From NCBI GenBank assembly GCA_030040235.1, contig JASHUC010000546.1, positions 1-18,968 of the forward strand: a stretch of 18,968 nt of DNA, written 5' to 3'. Both the position numbers and the translations under genes were made by a program. Within the stretch, counting starts at the first letter, position 1. Each line of letters starts with the position of its first letter. This document shows, piece by piece, positions 8,361 through 15,817 of the stretch. The notes beneath the pieces were generated by a model that was given only the letters and a program-made list of their open reading frames with translations, did not search any database and was not told the origin of the DNA. The stretch comes from Gammaproteobacteria bacterium (lineage in GTDB: Bacteria; Pseudomonadota; Gammaproteobacteria; Steroidobacterales; Steroidobacteraceae).

Positions 8361-8400
8361 CGTGTACGGCCCCATGGGCACGTGTACGGCCCCACGGGCA
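8361..8400. repeat. Tandem 20-bp direct repeat upstream of lipoprotein
   Basis: CGTGTACGGCCCCATGGGCA (8361-8380) is followed directly by the same 20-mer with one change, T to C, at 8381-8400. It lies 22 nt upstream of the lipoprotein ATG, just beyond its ribosome binding site, and so sits in the leader or promoter. Confidence 0.85.
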
Positions 8401-8451
8401 CGCAGATAGTAGCGCATTTCGGCCGGGCGAGGGGCTGGCGGGGGTGCGGGT

Positions 8452-8841
8452 CTATCCGCCCTCGGCGGTGCGCAGTCCCCCCGCTGCAGAGGGATTCCTG
8501 GCGCCCGACTCGGCATCGAGAAGCACCTGTTCCAGCACCCCCAGATAAGCGAGGAAGCGCTTGCGGCCCGCGGAGGTGATTCTGCAGAGCGTTTGTGGCC
8601 GGTTATGCTCGAGACCCTTGGTGATCTCGAGGAGCTTTGCGGACTCGAGCACCTCGAGATGCCGGCTCAAATTGCCGTCCGTGAGACCGCAGAGCTGCTT
8701 GAGCGTGCCGAAGGTCAGGCCGTGCGGGTGACCGACGAGGGAGGTGAGCACGCTCAGCCGCGCCCGCTCGTGGATCACACGGTCGAGCCCTTCGTAGGCA
8801 AACGGGTGCGAGTGCCCCCGCTTCGGCTTGCGCTTTTGCAT
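8452..8841 (-). CDS. Winged-helix transcriptional regulator
   Basis: This 129-residue protein is a compact winged-helix DNA-binding domain of the HTH_34 / MarR-ArsR-like type. Helices 2 and 3 are GLTFGTLKQLCGLTDGNLSR (41-60), continuing HLEVLESAKLLEITK, and the wing is RPQTLCRITSAGRKRF. A short helix near 98-110 could dimerise. There are no Cys pairs or His clusters for metal sensing and no ligand domain. The ATG at 8841 is supported by AGAGGAG about 5 nt upstream. It is divergent from a six-helix membrane protein across a 97-nt spacer. Such two-gene sets (winged-helix protein plus small membrane protein) recur in proteobacteria, so it probably regulates that neighbour and itself. The last residues (AESGARNPSAAGGLRTAEGG) look disordered. 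Confidence 0.85.
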   Translation of the reverse strand: MQKRKPKRGHSHPFAYEGLDRVIHERARLSVLTSLVGHPHGLTFGTLKQLCGLTDGNLSRHLEVLESAKLLEITKGLEHNRPQTLCRITSAGRKRFLAYLGVLEQVLLDAESGARNPSAAGGLRTAEGG

Positions 8842-8853
8842 GAGACTCCTCTA

Positions 8854-8936
8854 ACCGAAGGCGCGTCGGAGTGTAGCGGCTTGCCCGTCGCCGTGCGAGC
8901 GAGTAGCTTGCAGCGCAAAATACTTCGGTCTCCGAC
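8854..8936. promoter_or_regulatory. Divergent control region with inverted repeats
   Basis: Between the regulator and the membrane protein, ACCGAAG (8854-8860) is matched by CTTCGGT (8923-8929), and GTCGGAG (8865-8871) by CTCCGAC (8930-8936). These may be paired operator half-sites for the neighbouring winged-helix protein. The 62-nt spacing and the permuted order make this tentative. Confidence 0.3.
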
Positions 8937-8938
8937 GT

Positions 8939-9550
8939 GTGACAGAGCTGCACAAGGCCCTGCAGGAAATCCGCTCGATCCGCTCTGAGCTTGCGCGGGG
9001 CACGGAGTTCCGCGGCTATGGACCCCTCACGGTCGCCGTCACGGGAATCCTCGCATTCGCTGCCGCCGCGGTGCAGGCCACCTGGGTGCACAAACCGGCC
9101 GAGGATGCGGCTCGATATCTTGCGATCTGGATTGCAACCGCCGCGGTGTCATTGGTCACCATCAGCGTCGAGACGGTCATGCGGGCGCAGCGCATGCACT
9201 CCGGTCTCGCTGCGGAGATGATCCGCTCGGCGCTCGAGCAATTCCTGCCGGCGATCGTCGCCGGACTGCTCGTCACGGTCGTCATCGTGCGCTACGCCAC
9301 TCAAAGCCTCTGGATGCTGCCGGGTCTGTGGCAGGTGATCTTCAGCCTCGGCGTGTTCGCCTCCTGCCGCTTCTTGCCTCGTCCGTTGTTCGGCGTCGGC
9401 GTGTGGTACCTCGCCGCGGGTCTTACCTGCCTCGCGCTGGGGGGGCCTGAGCGGGCGCTTTCGCCCTGGACGATGGCTATCCCGTTCGGCATCGGACAGC
9501 TGCTCGTCGGTGCCGGGTTGCAATTCGGCTACGCACAATCGCACGAGTAG
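8939..9550 (+). CDS. Six-helix integral membrane protein
   Basis: This 203-residue protein starts at GTG 8939. A short cytoplasmic helix with a conserved-looking opening (ELHKALQEIRSIRSELARGTEFRGYGP) is followed by six hydrophobic segments at about 28-49, 60-79, 104-122, 128-146, 150-167 and 177-196. I recognise this only as a conserved hypothetical membrane protein usually found beside a winged-helix regulator, as here. There are no transport or enzyme motifs. No clear Shine-Dalgarno precedes the GTG; a second GTG two bases earlier (8937) is out of frame and stops at once. Its role is unknown; a regulated membrane-stress or permease-like function would be a guess. Confidence 0.75.
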   Translation: MTELHKALQEIRSIRSELARGTEFRGYGPLTVAVTGILAFAAAAVQATWVHKPAEDAARYLAIWIATAAVSLVTISVETVMRAQRMHSGLAAEMIRSALEQFLPAIVAGLLVTVVIVRYATQSLWMLPGLWQVIFSLGVFASCRFLPRPLFGVGVWYLAAGLTCLALGGPERALSPWTMAIPFGIGQLLVGAGLQFGYAQSHE

Positions 9551-9716
9551 CCGCGGCTGCTTGCCGGGTTCGTCAATTCGCGCGATCAGCGTGATGCCGC
9601 CGGTGCCCCGGGCGTCGGGGCGCGTGCTCCCCTTTGAGTTTAGGATATCGCCCGCGAGGCACGGCGCGGCCGCCGGCGCGTCGCGAAATCGAAGGGTTGC
9701 ACAGGCACGCACAACG

Positions 9717-11360
9717 ATGTCGGAGCACGATTTCATCATTGTCGGTGCCGGCTCCGCCGGCTGCGTGCTCGCCCACCGGCTTACCGAGAGCGGCGGCTAT
9801 CGCGTGCTGCTCCTGGAGGCGGGCCGGGCCGATCGTCGCACGCTCACCTCCCTGCCGGTCGCATGGCTTGCCGCCGCGGGCAGGCCCGCTCTCGGGTGGG
9901 GCTACCAGAGCGAGCCCGAGGCCGCGACCGGGGGGCGCAGCCTCCCGCAGCCGCGGGGCAAGCTTCTCGGCGGGACCTCCTCGATCAACGGAATGATGTA
10001 CAGCCGGGGCAATCCGGGTGACTACGATCGCTGGCGAGACATGGGGCTGCCGGGCTGGGGTTTTGCCGAGGTGCTGCCCTATTTCAAGCGGATGGAGAGC
10101 AGTTGGCGAGGCGAGGGGCTGTTTCACGGTGGATCGGGTCCGCTCGCCGTCGCGCCTCAACCCCCGGACCCTTATCTGACCCCTCGCATGGCGCAGGCCG
10201 CCGCACGCCTCGGCTATCGAGAGCTCGCCGACTTCCACGGCACGCAACCCGAGGGATTTGGCCTGCCGGATTTCACCATTCGCCGGGGGCGGCGCGATAG
10301 CACGGCGACCGCCTACCTCGAGCCGGCGCGATCCCATCGCCATCTGACGGTCGAGACCGCGGCCTGTGTGACCCGGGTGCTGATCGAGCAGGGGCGCGCC
10401 ATCGGCATCGAATACGTTCAGCGCGGACGCGTGTGCCGCGCTCGCGCGCGGCGCGAGGTGCTTCTCTCAGCCGGGGCCTTCAATTCGCCCCAGCTGCTGA
10501 TGCTTTCCGGAATCGGGCCGCCCGAGGAGCTGCGCGCCGCCGGCATCGAGCCGGTCCATGCCCTGCCTGGGGTGGGCAAGAACCTGCAGGACCACCCGCT
10601 CGTGGTCGCCGTGTATCGCGCCTCGGCCCCGTGCACCTTCGAGCGCACGTTGAGACTCGACCGATTTGCGCTCGCGCTGCTCGCATGGCGGCTCACCGGC
10701 GCCGGTCCCCTCGCGGCCAATCCGATCTGCATTCAGGCATTCCTGCGGCTCGCCTCCGAGGCCCGATGGCCGGACGTGCAGTTTCAGGTCTCGCACGTCT
10801 CGATGCTGGGGCGCCTGTGGTTTCCCGGATGGCGGCGCGGGGCGGGTCACCAGTTCACCGCTGTTGCGCTCAGCCTTCGGCCCGCCGGCAGGGGAGAGGT
10901 GACACTGCGCAGCTCCGATCCCTTCGCCCCGCCCCGGATCCGGCTCGGTCTGCTGACAGAGCAAGCCGACCGGCGCACCGCTCGTGACATGCTGAAGCTC
11001 GCGCGGCGCTTCTTCGCGACGGATCCGGTATCGAGTCTGGTGAGCGGGGAGCTCGCGCCCGGTCGAGCGGTGCAATCCGACGAGGAGCTCGATGCCTACG
11101 TGCGCGCCACCATTCAAACCGGCATGCATCCGAGCAGCACGTGCGCCATGGGAGCCGGCGAGAGCGCGGTCCTCGACGGCGCATTGCGCGTGCGAGGGCT
11201 CGAAGGGTTGAGAGTGGTCGATGCGGCCGCGATGCCGGATGTGGTGAGCGGCAACACCAATGCGCCGACGATCATGATCGCGGAGAAGGCCTCGGATCTG
11301 ATCCTCGGCAGGCCGCCCCCAGCCGGTACGCTCAGGTCGGTTCGGCGAGCGGATGGATGA
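9717..11360 (+). CDS. GMC-family FAD oxidoreductase
   Basis: This 547-residue flavoenzyme is of the glucose-methanol-choline family, closest in layout to choline dehydrogenase and AlkJ-type alcohol dehydrogenases. It oxidises an alcohol to an aldehyde using FAD, with electrons normally passed to the respiratory chain. The FAD-binding loop is VGAGSAGCVLAHRL (9-22), LLLEAG follows at 31-36, and the GMC signature is LLGGTSSINGMMYSRGNPGD (83-102). The second FAD signature is SAGAFNSPQLLMLSGIG (251-267). The catalytic His lies in HPSSTCAMG (471-479) and the partner Asn in SGNTNAPTIM (511-520). The start at ATG 9717 fits the family; the open frame from 9510 adds unrelated sequence. Its end overlaps the convergent NYN gene by 29 nt. 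The substrate is unknown, perhaps an alkanol or terpenoid alcohol feeding the downstream CoA pathway. Confidence 0.93.
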   Translation: MSEHDFIIVGAGSAGCVLAHRLTESGGYRVLLLEAGRADRRTLTSLPVAWLAAAGRPALGWGYQSEPEAATGGRSLPQPRGKLLGGTSSINGMMYSRGNPGDYDRWRDMGLPGWGFAEVLPYFKRMESSWRGEGLFHGGSGPLAVAPQPPDPYLTPRMAQAAARLGYRELADFHGTQPEGFGLPDFTIRRGRRDSTATAYLEPARSHRHLTVETAACVTRVLIEQGRAIGIEYVQRGRVCRARARREVLLSAGAFNSPQLLMLSGIGPPEELRAAGIEPVHALPGVGKNLQDHPLVVAVYRASAPCTFERTLRLDRFALALLAWRLTGAGPLAANPICIQAFLRLASEARWPDVQFQVSHVSMLGRLWFPGWRRGAGHQFTAVALSLRPAGRGEVTLRSSDPFAPPRIRLGLLTEQADRRTARDMLKLARRFFATDPVSSLVSGELAPGRAVQSDEELDAYVRATIQTGMHPSSTCAMGAGESAVLDGALRVRGLEGLRVVDAAAMPDVVSGNTNAPTIMIAEKASDLILGRPPPAGTLRSVRRADG

Positions 11361-12174
11361 GATAGCCGCCCGACTTCTCATCGCGCTCGAGCGCCAGCAG
11401 CCGCCGCGCCGCAGCCTCCTCGAGCAGCCGGTTGAAGGAGCGGAATCCGAAGTAGGTCTCGTTGAATCCGGGCCGCACGCGCTTCAGCGCTTGCTTGACC
11501 ATCGAGCCCCACACCTTGCCTTCCTCGCCGCGCTCGGAGATGAGCGCATCGACCGTCGCGAGCACCAGATCGAAGGCTTCCTGCTTCTTGTCCTCTTCGC
11601 CCTTCTTGTCCTCCTCGCGCTCCTTGCCCTCGGCCGTCGCAGGAGCCGCGTTGCCGGCCTCCGCCGACTTCCGGCGCGCACCACGGCGCGCTTTCTGCTC
11701 CCGCACCAGATCGTCGTAATAGATGAACTCATCGCAGCTGGCGATGAGCAGATCCGACGTGGAGTTCTTCACCCCGACGCCGATCACCGCCTTGTCGTTC
11801 TCGCGCAGCTTGGCGACGAGGGGGGAGAAGTCCGAATCGCCGCTGATGATGACGAAGGTCTCGACGTGCGGCTTGGTGTAGCACAGGTCGAGCGCATCGA
11901 CGACCATGCGAATGTCGGCGGAGTTCTTCCCGGACTGCTTGACGTGGGGAATCTCGATGAGCTCGAAGCCCGCCTGATGCATGCCGGACTTGAACTCCTT
12001 GTAGCGCTCCCAGTCGCAATAGGCCTTCTTGACGACGATGGAGCCCTTGAGCAGCAGCCGCTCGAGCACGCGGTTGATGTCGAACTGCGCATACCGCGCA
12101 TCGCGCACTCCGAGGGCGATGTTCTCGAAGTCGCAGAACAGGGCGAGGTTTGCGGCCCCCGGCTCGGCGCTCAC
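11332..12174 (-). CDS. NYN-domain ribonuclease-like protein with OST-HTH
   Basis: This 280-residue protein has two domains. Residues 8-160 are a NYN (PIN-like, LabA/DUF88-type) fold with the acidic residues expected of a metal-dependent RNase: Asp15 in LFCDFENI, Asp87 in NSADIRM, and Asp113 and Asp115 in SGDSDFSPLV. A Lys/Glu-rich linker (about 160-198, KEREEDKKGEEDKK) leads to a C-terminal OST-HTH/LOTUS-type winged helix (about 199-275, ending FGFRSFNRLLEEAAARRLL), a module that binds RNA. The likely role is RNA cleavage or turnover; the target is unknown. It starts with GTG 12174, 4 nt after the stop of the cyclase gene, so the pair is probably translated from one mRNA. Its 3' end overlaps the opposing GMC gene. 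Confidence 0.9.
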   Translation of the reverse strand: MSAEPGAANLALFCDFENIALGVRDARYAQFDINRVLERLLLKGSIVVKKAYCDWERYKEFKSGMHQAGFELIEIPHVKQSGKNSADIRMVVDALDLCYTKPHVETFVIISGDSDFSPLVAKLRENDKAVIGVGVKNSTSDLLIASCDEFIYYDDLVREQKARRGARRKSAEAGNAAPATAEGKEREEDKKGEEDKKQEAFDLVLATVDALISERGEEGKVWGSMVKQALKRVRPGFNETYFGFRSFNRLLEEAAARRLLALERDEKSGGYLIHPLAEPT

Positions 12175-12178
12175 GGGC

Positions 12179-13435
12179 TTACCGGCTGACCGGCGCGACC
12201 ACGGGGGCTTCCCCGAGGTCGAGGCGCTTCTCGAGCGGCACGCAGAAGATGTCTATCGGGGAGGTGCGTCCGCGCAGGGTCATCGGCGGCAGCTCGATCG
12301 CGCGCAGGTCGAGGCCGCGCGCATCGAGCGAGCGTTTGACGGTGCCGGAGAACACCATCTCCCCCGCACGGGCCCGCTGGCACAGACGCGAGGCGATGTT
12401 CACGGCATCCCCGATGATGGTGTAGTTCATGAACACCGCCGAACCGACGTTACCGGCCACCACCTCTCCCTCATTGATGCCGATCCCGAGCCCGGTCTCG
12501 ATCTGATGGCGTTCGCGCCAGGAATCGGCGAGGCTGGTGAAGCGCTCGAGCATCTTCTGCGCGGCGAGCACGGCCCGCGCCGGGCTGTCGGGCTGCTCGA
12601 GCGGCACCCCGAAGCCGACCATGAGGCAGTCGCCGGCCATGTGAAAGACCGTTCCCTCGTGCTGAAAGGTGATCTCCACGAGGAGCGAGAAATACTCGTT
12701 GAGCAGCGGCACGACCTCATGCGGGCTCAGGCGCTCGGAGATTCCGGTGAAGCCCCGCAGATCTGCGAACAGCACGACGGCGCGCGTGCGGATATCGGAA
12801 GAAGCGAGAATGCTGTCGCGCAGCTCCGAGCTGCCGAGAATTCGGTCGGCGAGCTGCGGGGACACATAGCGGCGGAAGGTGCGGCGGATCTCCTCGCGCC
12901 GGGTGACCTCGGCCTTCAGAGCCTCGTCGGCCGCTTTGCGCCGCACCGAGCTCTGACGCGCCAGCGATTCGAGGCGCGTGATGAGCACCTCGCGCGGCAC
13001 CTGACGGGTGATGAAATCGTCCGCCCCGGCCGAGAAGGCCTCGACCCGCATCTTCGAGCTGCGGCTCACGACGATGACCGGCAGAAGCATGGTCGCCGGA
13101 TGCTCCTTCAGCGCTCTGCAGAGCTCGAGAGCCGGCGGTTGCGGGCAGTCCGCATCGAGGAAGATCAGATCGGGTGCGTACTCCTCGAGCCGCGCAACGA
13201 CCTCGCCGGTGGTCGCAAAGGACTGCAGCTCGAAGCTCGGGCTCGCGCTCGCCTCGCAGACCAAGGGCAGCACGGCCGTGCACTCTCCGGCGGCGAGCAC
13301 TCGGAAGGGCGCATCGCGGCGCACCAGACGGCTCTTCTCGATCTCGTTCTTCAGCGCGCGCTCCCTGCTGGTTCCAACCGTTCGGCCTCTCGTGTCTTGT
13401 AAGAGATTCTCGAGTCCGCGATTATACGTCGCCAA
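12179..13435 (-). CDS. Degenerate receiver fused to class III nucleotide cyclase
   Basis: Residues about 44-160 form a CheY-like receiver and about 215-400 a class III adenylate/guanylate cyclase domain, joined by a charged helix ending in RRYVSPQLADRIL. The cyclase keeps both metal aspartates, Asp225 in LFADLRGFT and Asp269 in MAGDCLMVGFG, and the IGDAVNIASR block (341-350) with the transition-state Asn/Arg. At the purine-recognition position where adenylate cyclases have Lys (K-x-x-G-D), this one has His265, so the product nucleotide is uncertain. The receiver keeps a phospho-acceptor candidate, Asp94 in IFLDAD, but lacks the paired acidic residues at the start and has Arg144 where Lys is expected. 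It may not be phosphorylated. The frame opens at TTG 13435; a GTG at 13324 just before the receiver, or CTG 13350 with AGGGAG upstream, are real alternatives. It is the first gene of the pair with the NYN protein. Confidence 0.9.
   Translation of the reverse strand: MATYNRGLENLLQDTRGRTVGTSRERALKNEIEKSRLVRRDAPFRVLAAGECTAVLPLVCEASASPSFELQSFATTGEVVARLEEYAPDLIFLDADCPQPPALELCRALKEHPATMLLPVIVVSRSSKMRVEAFSAGADDFITRQVPREVLITRLESLARQSSVRRKAADEALKAEVTRREEIRRTFRRYVSPQLADRILGSSELRDSILASSDIRTRAVVLFADLRGFTGISERLSPHEVVPLLNEYFSLLVEITFQHEGTVFHMAGDCLMVGFGVPLEQPDSPARAVLAAQKMLERFTSLADSWRERHQIETGLGIGINEGEVVAGNVGSAVFMNYTIIGDAVNIASRLCQRARAGEMVFSGTVKRSLDARGLDLRAIELPPMTLRGRTSPIDIFCVPLEKRLDLGEAPVVAPVSR
13421..13426 (-). 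promoter_or_regulatory. TATAAT -10-like element for the cyclase operon
   Basis: A perfect TATAAT lies on the minus strand within the first codons of the TTG-initiated cyclase frame. A weak TTCGCG lies 17 bp upstream. If it is a real -10, transcription begins inside the predicted frame and translation must start further in (CTG 13350 or GTG 13324). Confidence 0.3.
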
Positions 13436-13452
13436 CCGACCGACGCGAACCT

Positions 13453-14208
13453 ATGCAGCCCAGATTCACCGAGAAAGTGGTCGTCGTGATCGGGGGCAAC
13501 AGCGGAATCGGGCTCGCCTCGGCGCAAGCCTTCGCGCTCGAAGGCGCGCGGGTGGTCATCAGCGGGCGCGACAGCGCCACGCTCGCGCGCGCCGCACGCT
13601 CCATCGCAGGCCCACCGCTCGTCATCCGCTGCGATATGGCGGAGCTCCCGCAGATCGAGGCGATGATGAGCGAGATCCGCGCGCAGCTCGGGCGCATCGA
13701 CGTTCTGTTCGTGAATGCGGGCACCGGAGCATTCATGCCGATCGAGGCGGTCACGGAGCAGGACTGGGACCGCCTGATGGCCGTCAATCTCAAAGGCGTG
13801 TTCTTTACCGTTCAGCGGGCGTTGCCCCTCATGAGCAAAGGGGCCGCGATCGTCCTCAACTCCTCGATCGGGTGGAAGAAGGGCATTCCCACCGGCTCGG
13901 TCTACGCGGCGAGCAAGGCGGGCGTGCGCGCGCTCGGACGCAACTTCGCCGCCGAGCTGGTTGGACGCGGCATCCGCGTGAACGTCGTGAGTCCCGGCCC
14001 GGTGGAGACCCCGCTCATCGGGCGTACCGCAGGGCTCACCCCCCAGATGATCCCGGAGCTTCGTAAGCAGATGATTGCCCATACGCCAATGGGGCGTATG
14101 GGCGAGCCCATCGAGGTGGCGCGTGCGGCGCTGTTCCTCGCCTCGGAGGAGGCGTCCTTCATCACGGGCATCGACATGCTGGTCGACGGCGGCGCAGCGA
14201 GTTTCTGA
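13453..14208 (+). CDS. SDR-family NAD(P)-dependent oxidoreductase
   Basis: This 251-residue classical short-chain dehydrogenase/reductase interconverts a hydroxyl and a carbonyl group. The nucleotide loop is GGNSGIG (14-20), and Arg39 after strand 2 (SGRDS) favours NADP(H). Asp61 (RCDMA) contacts the adenine. NAG is at 88-90, and the catalytic tetrad is Asn112, Ser138, Tyr151 and Lys155 (YAASK). SPGPVETPL (180-188) and PMGRMGEP (212-219) are typical later motifs, and the C-terminus VDGGAASF is the usual FabG-like end. ATG 13453 starts 17 nt from the divergent TTG of the cyclase. Its 3' end converges on the acyl-CoA ligase with a 30-nt spacer. It plausibly acts as a hydroxyacyl- or hydroxysteroid-type dehydrogenase in the adjacent CoA pathway, but that is inference from position. 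Confidence 0.92.
   Translation: MQPRFTEKVVVVIGGNSGIGLASAQAFALEGARVVISGRDSATLARAARSIAGPPLVIRCDMAELPQIEAMMSEIRAQLGRIDVLFVNAGTGAFMPIEAVTEQDWDRLMAVNLKGVFFTVQRALPLMSKGAAIVLNSSIGWKKGIPTGSVYAASKAGVRALGRNFAAELVGRGIRVNVVSPGPVETPLIGRTAGLTPQMIPELRKQMIAHTPMGRMGEPIEVARAALFLASEEASFITGIDMLVDGGAASF
14077..14103. repeat. Perfect 11-bp inverted repeat inside SDR gene
   Basis: GCCCATACGCC (14077-14087) and GGCGTATGGGC (14093-14103) pair exactly around a 5-nt AATGG loop. The segment codes for the conserved AHTPMGRMG stretch of the SDR. A strong RNA hairpin is expected on either strand; no T-run follows. Confidence 0.8.
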
Positions 14209-14232
14209 GGCTCAGCTGCCCTGCAGGGCCTC
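14207..14232. terminator. Possible bidirectional terminator
   Basis: The 30-nt gap between two convergent stops contains the palindrome GCCCTGCAGGGC (14218-14229), nested in a GAGGC/GCCTC pair (14207-14211 and 14228-14232). There is no T-tract on either side, so it is a weak candidate. Confidence 0.3.
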
Positions 14233-14238
14233 TAGACC

Positions 14239-15777
14239 TTAGGAGAACATCTTGCGGAGTACGTTCTTCTGGACCTTGTCGCTGGCGTTGCGCGGCAGCG
14301 CATCGAGGAATTCAACGCGCCGCGGACGCTTGTAGGAGGCGAGGTGCGCCCGGCAATGCGCCTCGATCTCGAGCGCCGTGGCGCTGCGGCCCGGCCAGAG
14401 ACTGACGGCCGCGCAAACAGCCTCTCCGTAAAGGGGGTGTGGCACACCGAACACCGCGACCTCGCGCACTGCCGGGTGTGTTGCGAGCGCATTCTCGACC
14501 TCCTTCGGATAGATGTTCTCGCCCCCGCTGACGATCACGTCGTGACGGCGGTCCACTAGAGTAAAGAATCCCTCGGGCTCGACGCGCGCGAGGTCCCCCG
14601 TGTAGATCCACCCCGCGCGGATGGCCGCGCGGGTTGCCTCGGGGTTGCGCCAGTAGCCGATCATGCCCATCGTGCGCTGGTTGACGATCACCTCGCCGAC
14701 GGCGCCGACCGGAACCGGGTTCCCGGCCTCATCGACGATGCGGCTTTCCGTGAGCAGCGCCTGGCGGCCGGTCGTCTGGGACCAGCGCTCGTGATCCTCG
14801 GCGCGCAGCACGCTCACCATGCCCGCCTCGGTCGAGCCGTAGAGCTGGTTGAATTGCGCCGCCGGAAAAACCTGGCGAGCCTTCTCGAGCGTCGGTGGCG
14901 TGATCGGCATCGATCCGTAGAAGATCTTCTCCAGGCTCGAGAGATCGTACTCGCCGACGCGCGGGTGGAAAGCGAGCATGGCAAGGGTGGTGGGCACGAG
15001 AATCGCGAGCGTGATCCGGTGCGCCTCGATCAGATGAAACACCGTTTCGGGATCGAAGGAACCGCGGTGGATGATGCCGGTCGAGCCCATGAACAGGCAC
15101 TGATGCAGCGCCATGTTGAGCCCCGCCGCATGGAAGAGCGGCACCGCCATGAGGTACACATCATCGTGACGCATGCGCGTTTCGACCGCGGTGGCGAGGT
15201 ACATCTTGAAGTACGTCGCATGCGAGACGAGCACGCCCTTCGGGGTGCCGGTGGTGCCGCTCGTGTACATGATGACGCACGGGGAGGTCGGATCGACGAC
15301 CCCGGACGGATCGTCCTCGGGGCAGCCCTGCGTCAGCTCCTCCAGGCTCCCGATTGCCCCTGAGTCCGGCCCCGTGCCGCTCGGCTCGGGGAGTCGGACC
15401 AGGCGCGGCGCCGCGGCGCCGCGCGCGATCGCCTGCTGCACCGCCGGCACGAAGCTCGATTCGAGAAACAGCACCTTGGGGTCCGAGTCCGTCAGAACCT
15501 CGAAGATCTCCTGCGCCGCGAACCGGAAATTCATCGGCACGAGCAGAGCGCCGCATTTGGCGACCGCCTGAGTGACCACGGCGTAATCGAGCCGGTTGTA
15601 GGCGAGAAGCCCCACCCGGTCGCCCGTCCCGACACCGCATCTGCCGAGCGCATGCGCGAGGCGGTTGGCGCGCCGGTTGAGCTCGGCATAGGTGAGGGGC
15701 ACGCCGCCCATGATGAGTGCGGGCTTGTGCGGATAGCGGATGGCGTTGAGGCGCGAGAGGTCACCGACGACGAGCAT
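14239..15777 (-). CDS. AMP-forming acyl-CoA ligase
   Basis: This 512-residue ANL-superfamily enzyme activates a carboxylic acid with ATP and CoA through an acyl-AMP intermediate. The P-loop is YTSGTTGTPKG (171-181), with FHAAGLN near 205-211. The adenylate motif is YGSTEAG (313-319), the ribose-binding Asp is in YTGDLA (382-387), and the hinge segment is DRRHDVIVSGGENIYPKEVE (399-418). The C-terminal catalytic Lys lies in PRNASDKVQK (about Lys501), with Asp where Gly is more usual before the Lys. The length and the PRNASDK ending fit medium/long-chain or steroid/terpenoid acid ligases; the substrate is not determined. ATG 15777 has no strong Shine-Dalgarno. The gene follows the thioesterase on the same strand after 40 nt, so the two are likely one operon. 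Confidence 0.92.
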   Translation of the reverse strand: MLVVGDLSRLNAIRYPHKPALIMGGVPLTYAELNRRANRLAHALGRCGVGTGDRVGLLAYNRLDYAVVTQAVAKCGALLVPMNFRFAAQEIFEVLTDSDPKVLFLESSFVPAVQQAIARGAAAPRLVRLPEPSGTGPDSGAIGSLEELTQGCPEDDPSGVVDPTSPCVIMYTSGTTGTPKGVLVSHATYFKMYLATAVETRMRHDDVYLMAVPLFHAAGLNMALHQCLFMGSTGIIHRGSFDPETVFHLIEAHRITLAILVPTTLAMLAFHPRVGEYDLSSLEKIFYGSMPITPPTLEKARQVFPAAQFNQLYGSTEAGMVSVLRAEDHERWSQTTGRQALLTESRIVDEAGNPVPVGAVGEVIVNQRTMGMIGYWRNPEATRAAIRAGWIYTGDLARVEPEGFFTLVDRRHDVIVSGGENIYPKEVENALATHPAVREVAVFGVPHPLYGEAVCAAVSLWPGRSATALEIEAHCRAHLASYKRPRRVEFLDALPRNASDKVQKNVLRKMFS

Positions 15778-15817
15778 GGGCGGTCTTTAGAGCTGGGTGG
15801 GCAGCGAACGGCGGTCT

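Noticed and set aside
8361..8400. Start of a CRISPR array
   Set aside because: Only two 20-bp units directly abutting without spacers, and no cas genes.
9551..9716. A small gene or promoter between the membrane protein and GMC gene
   Set aside because: No coding frame with family resemblance and no convincing -35/-10 pair; a TAGGAT near 9644 lacks a partner.
11353..13402. Two long plus-strand frames opposite the NYN and cyclase genes
   Set aside because: Low-complexity Leu/Ala/Arg/Glu/His composition mirrors the real genes on the minus strand; no domain is recognisable.
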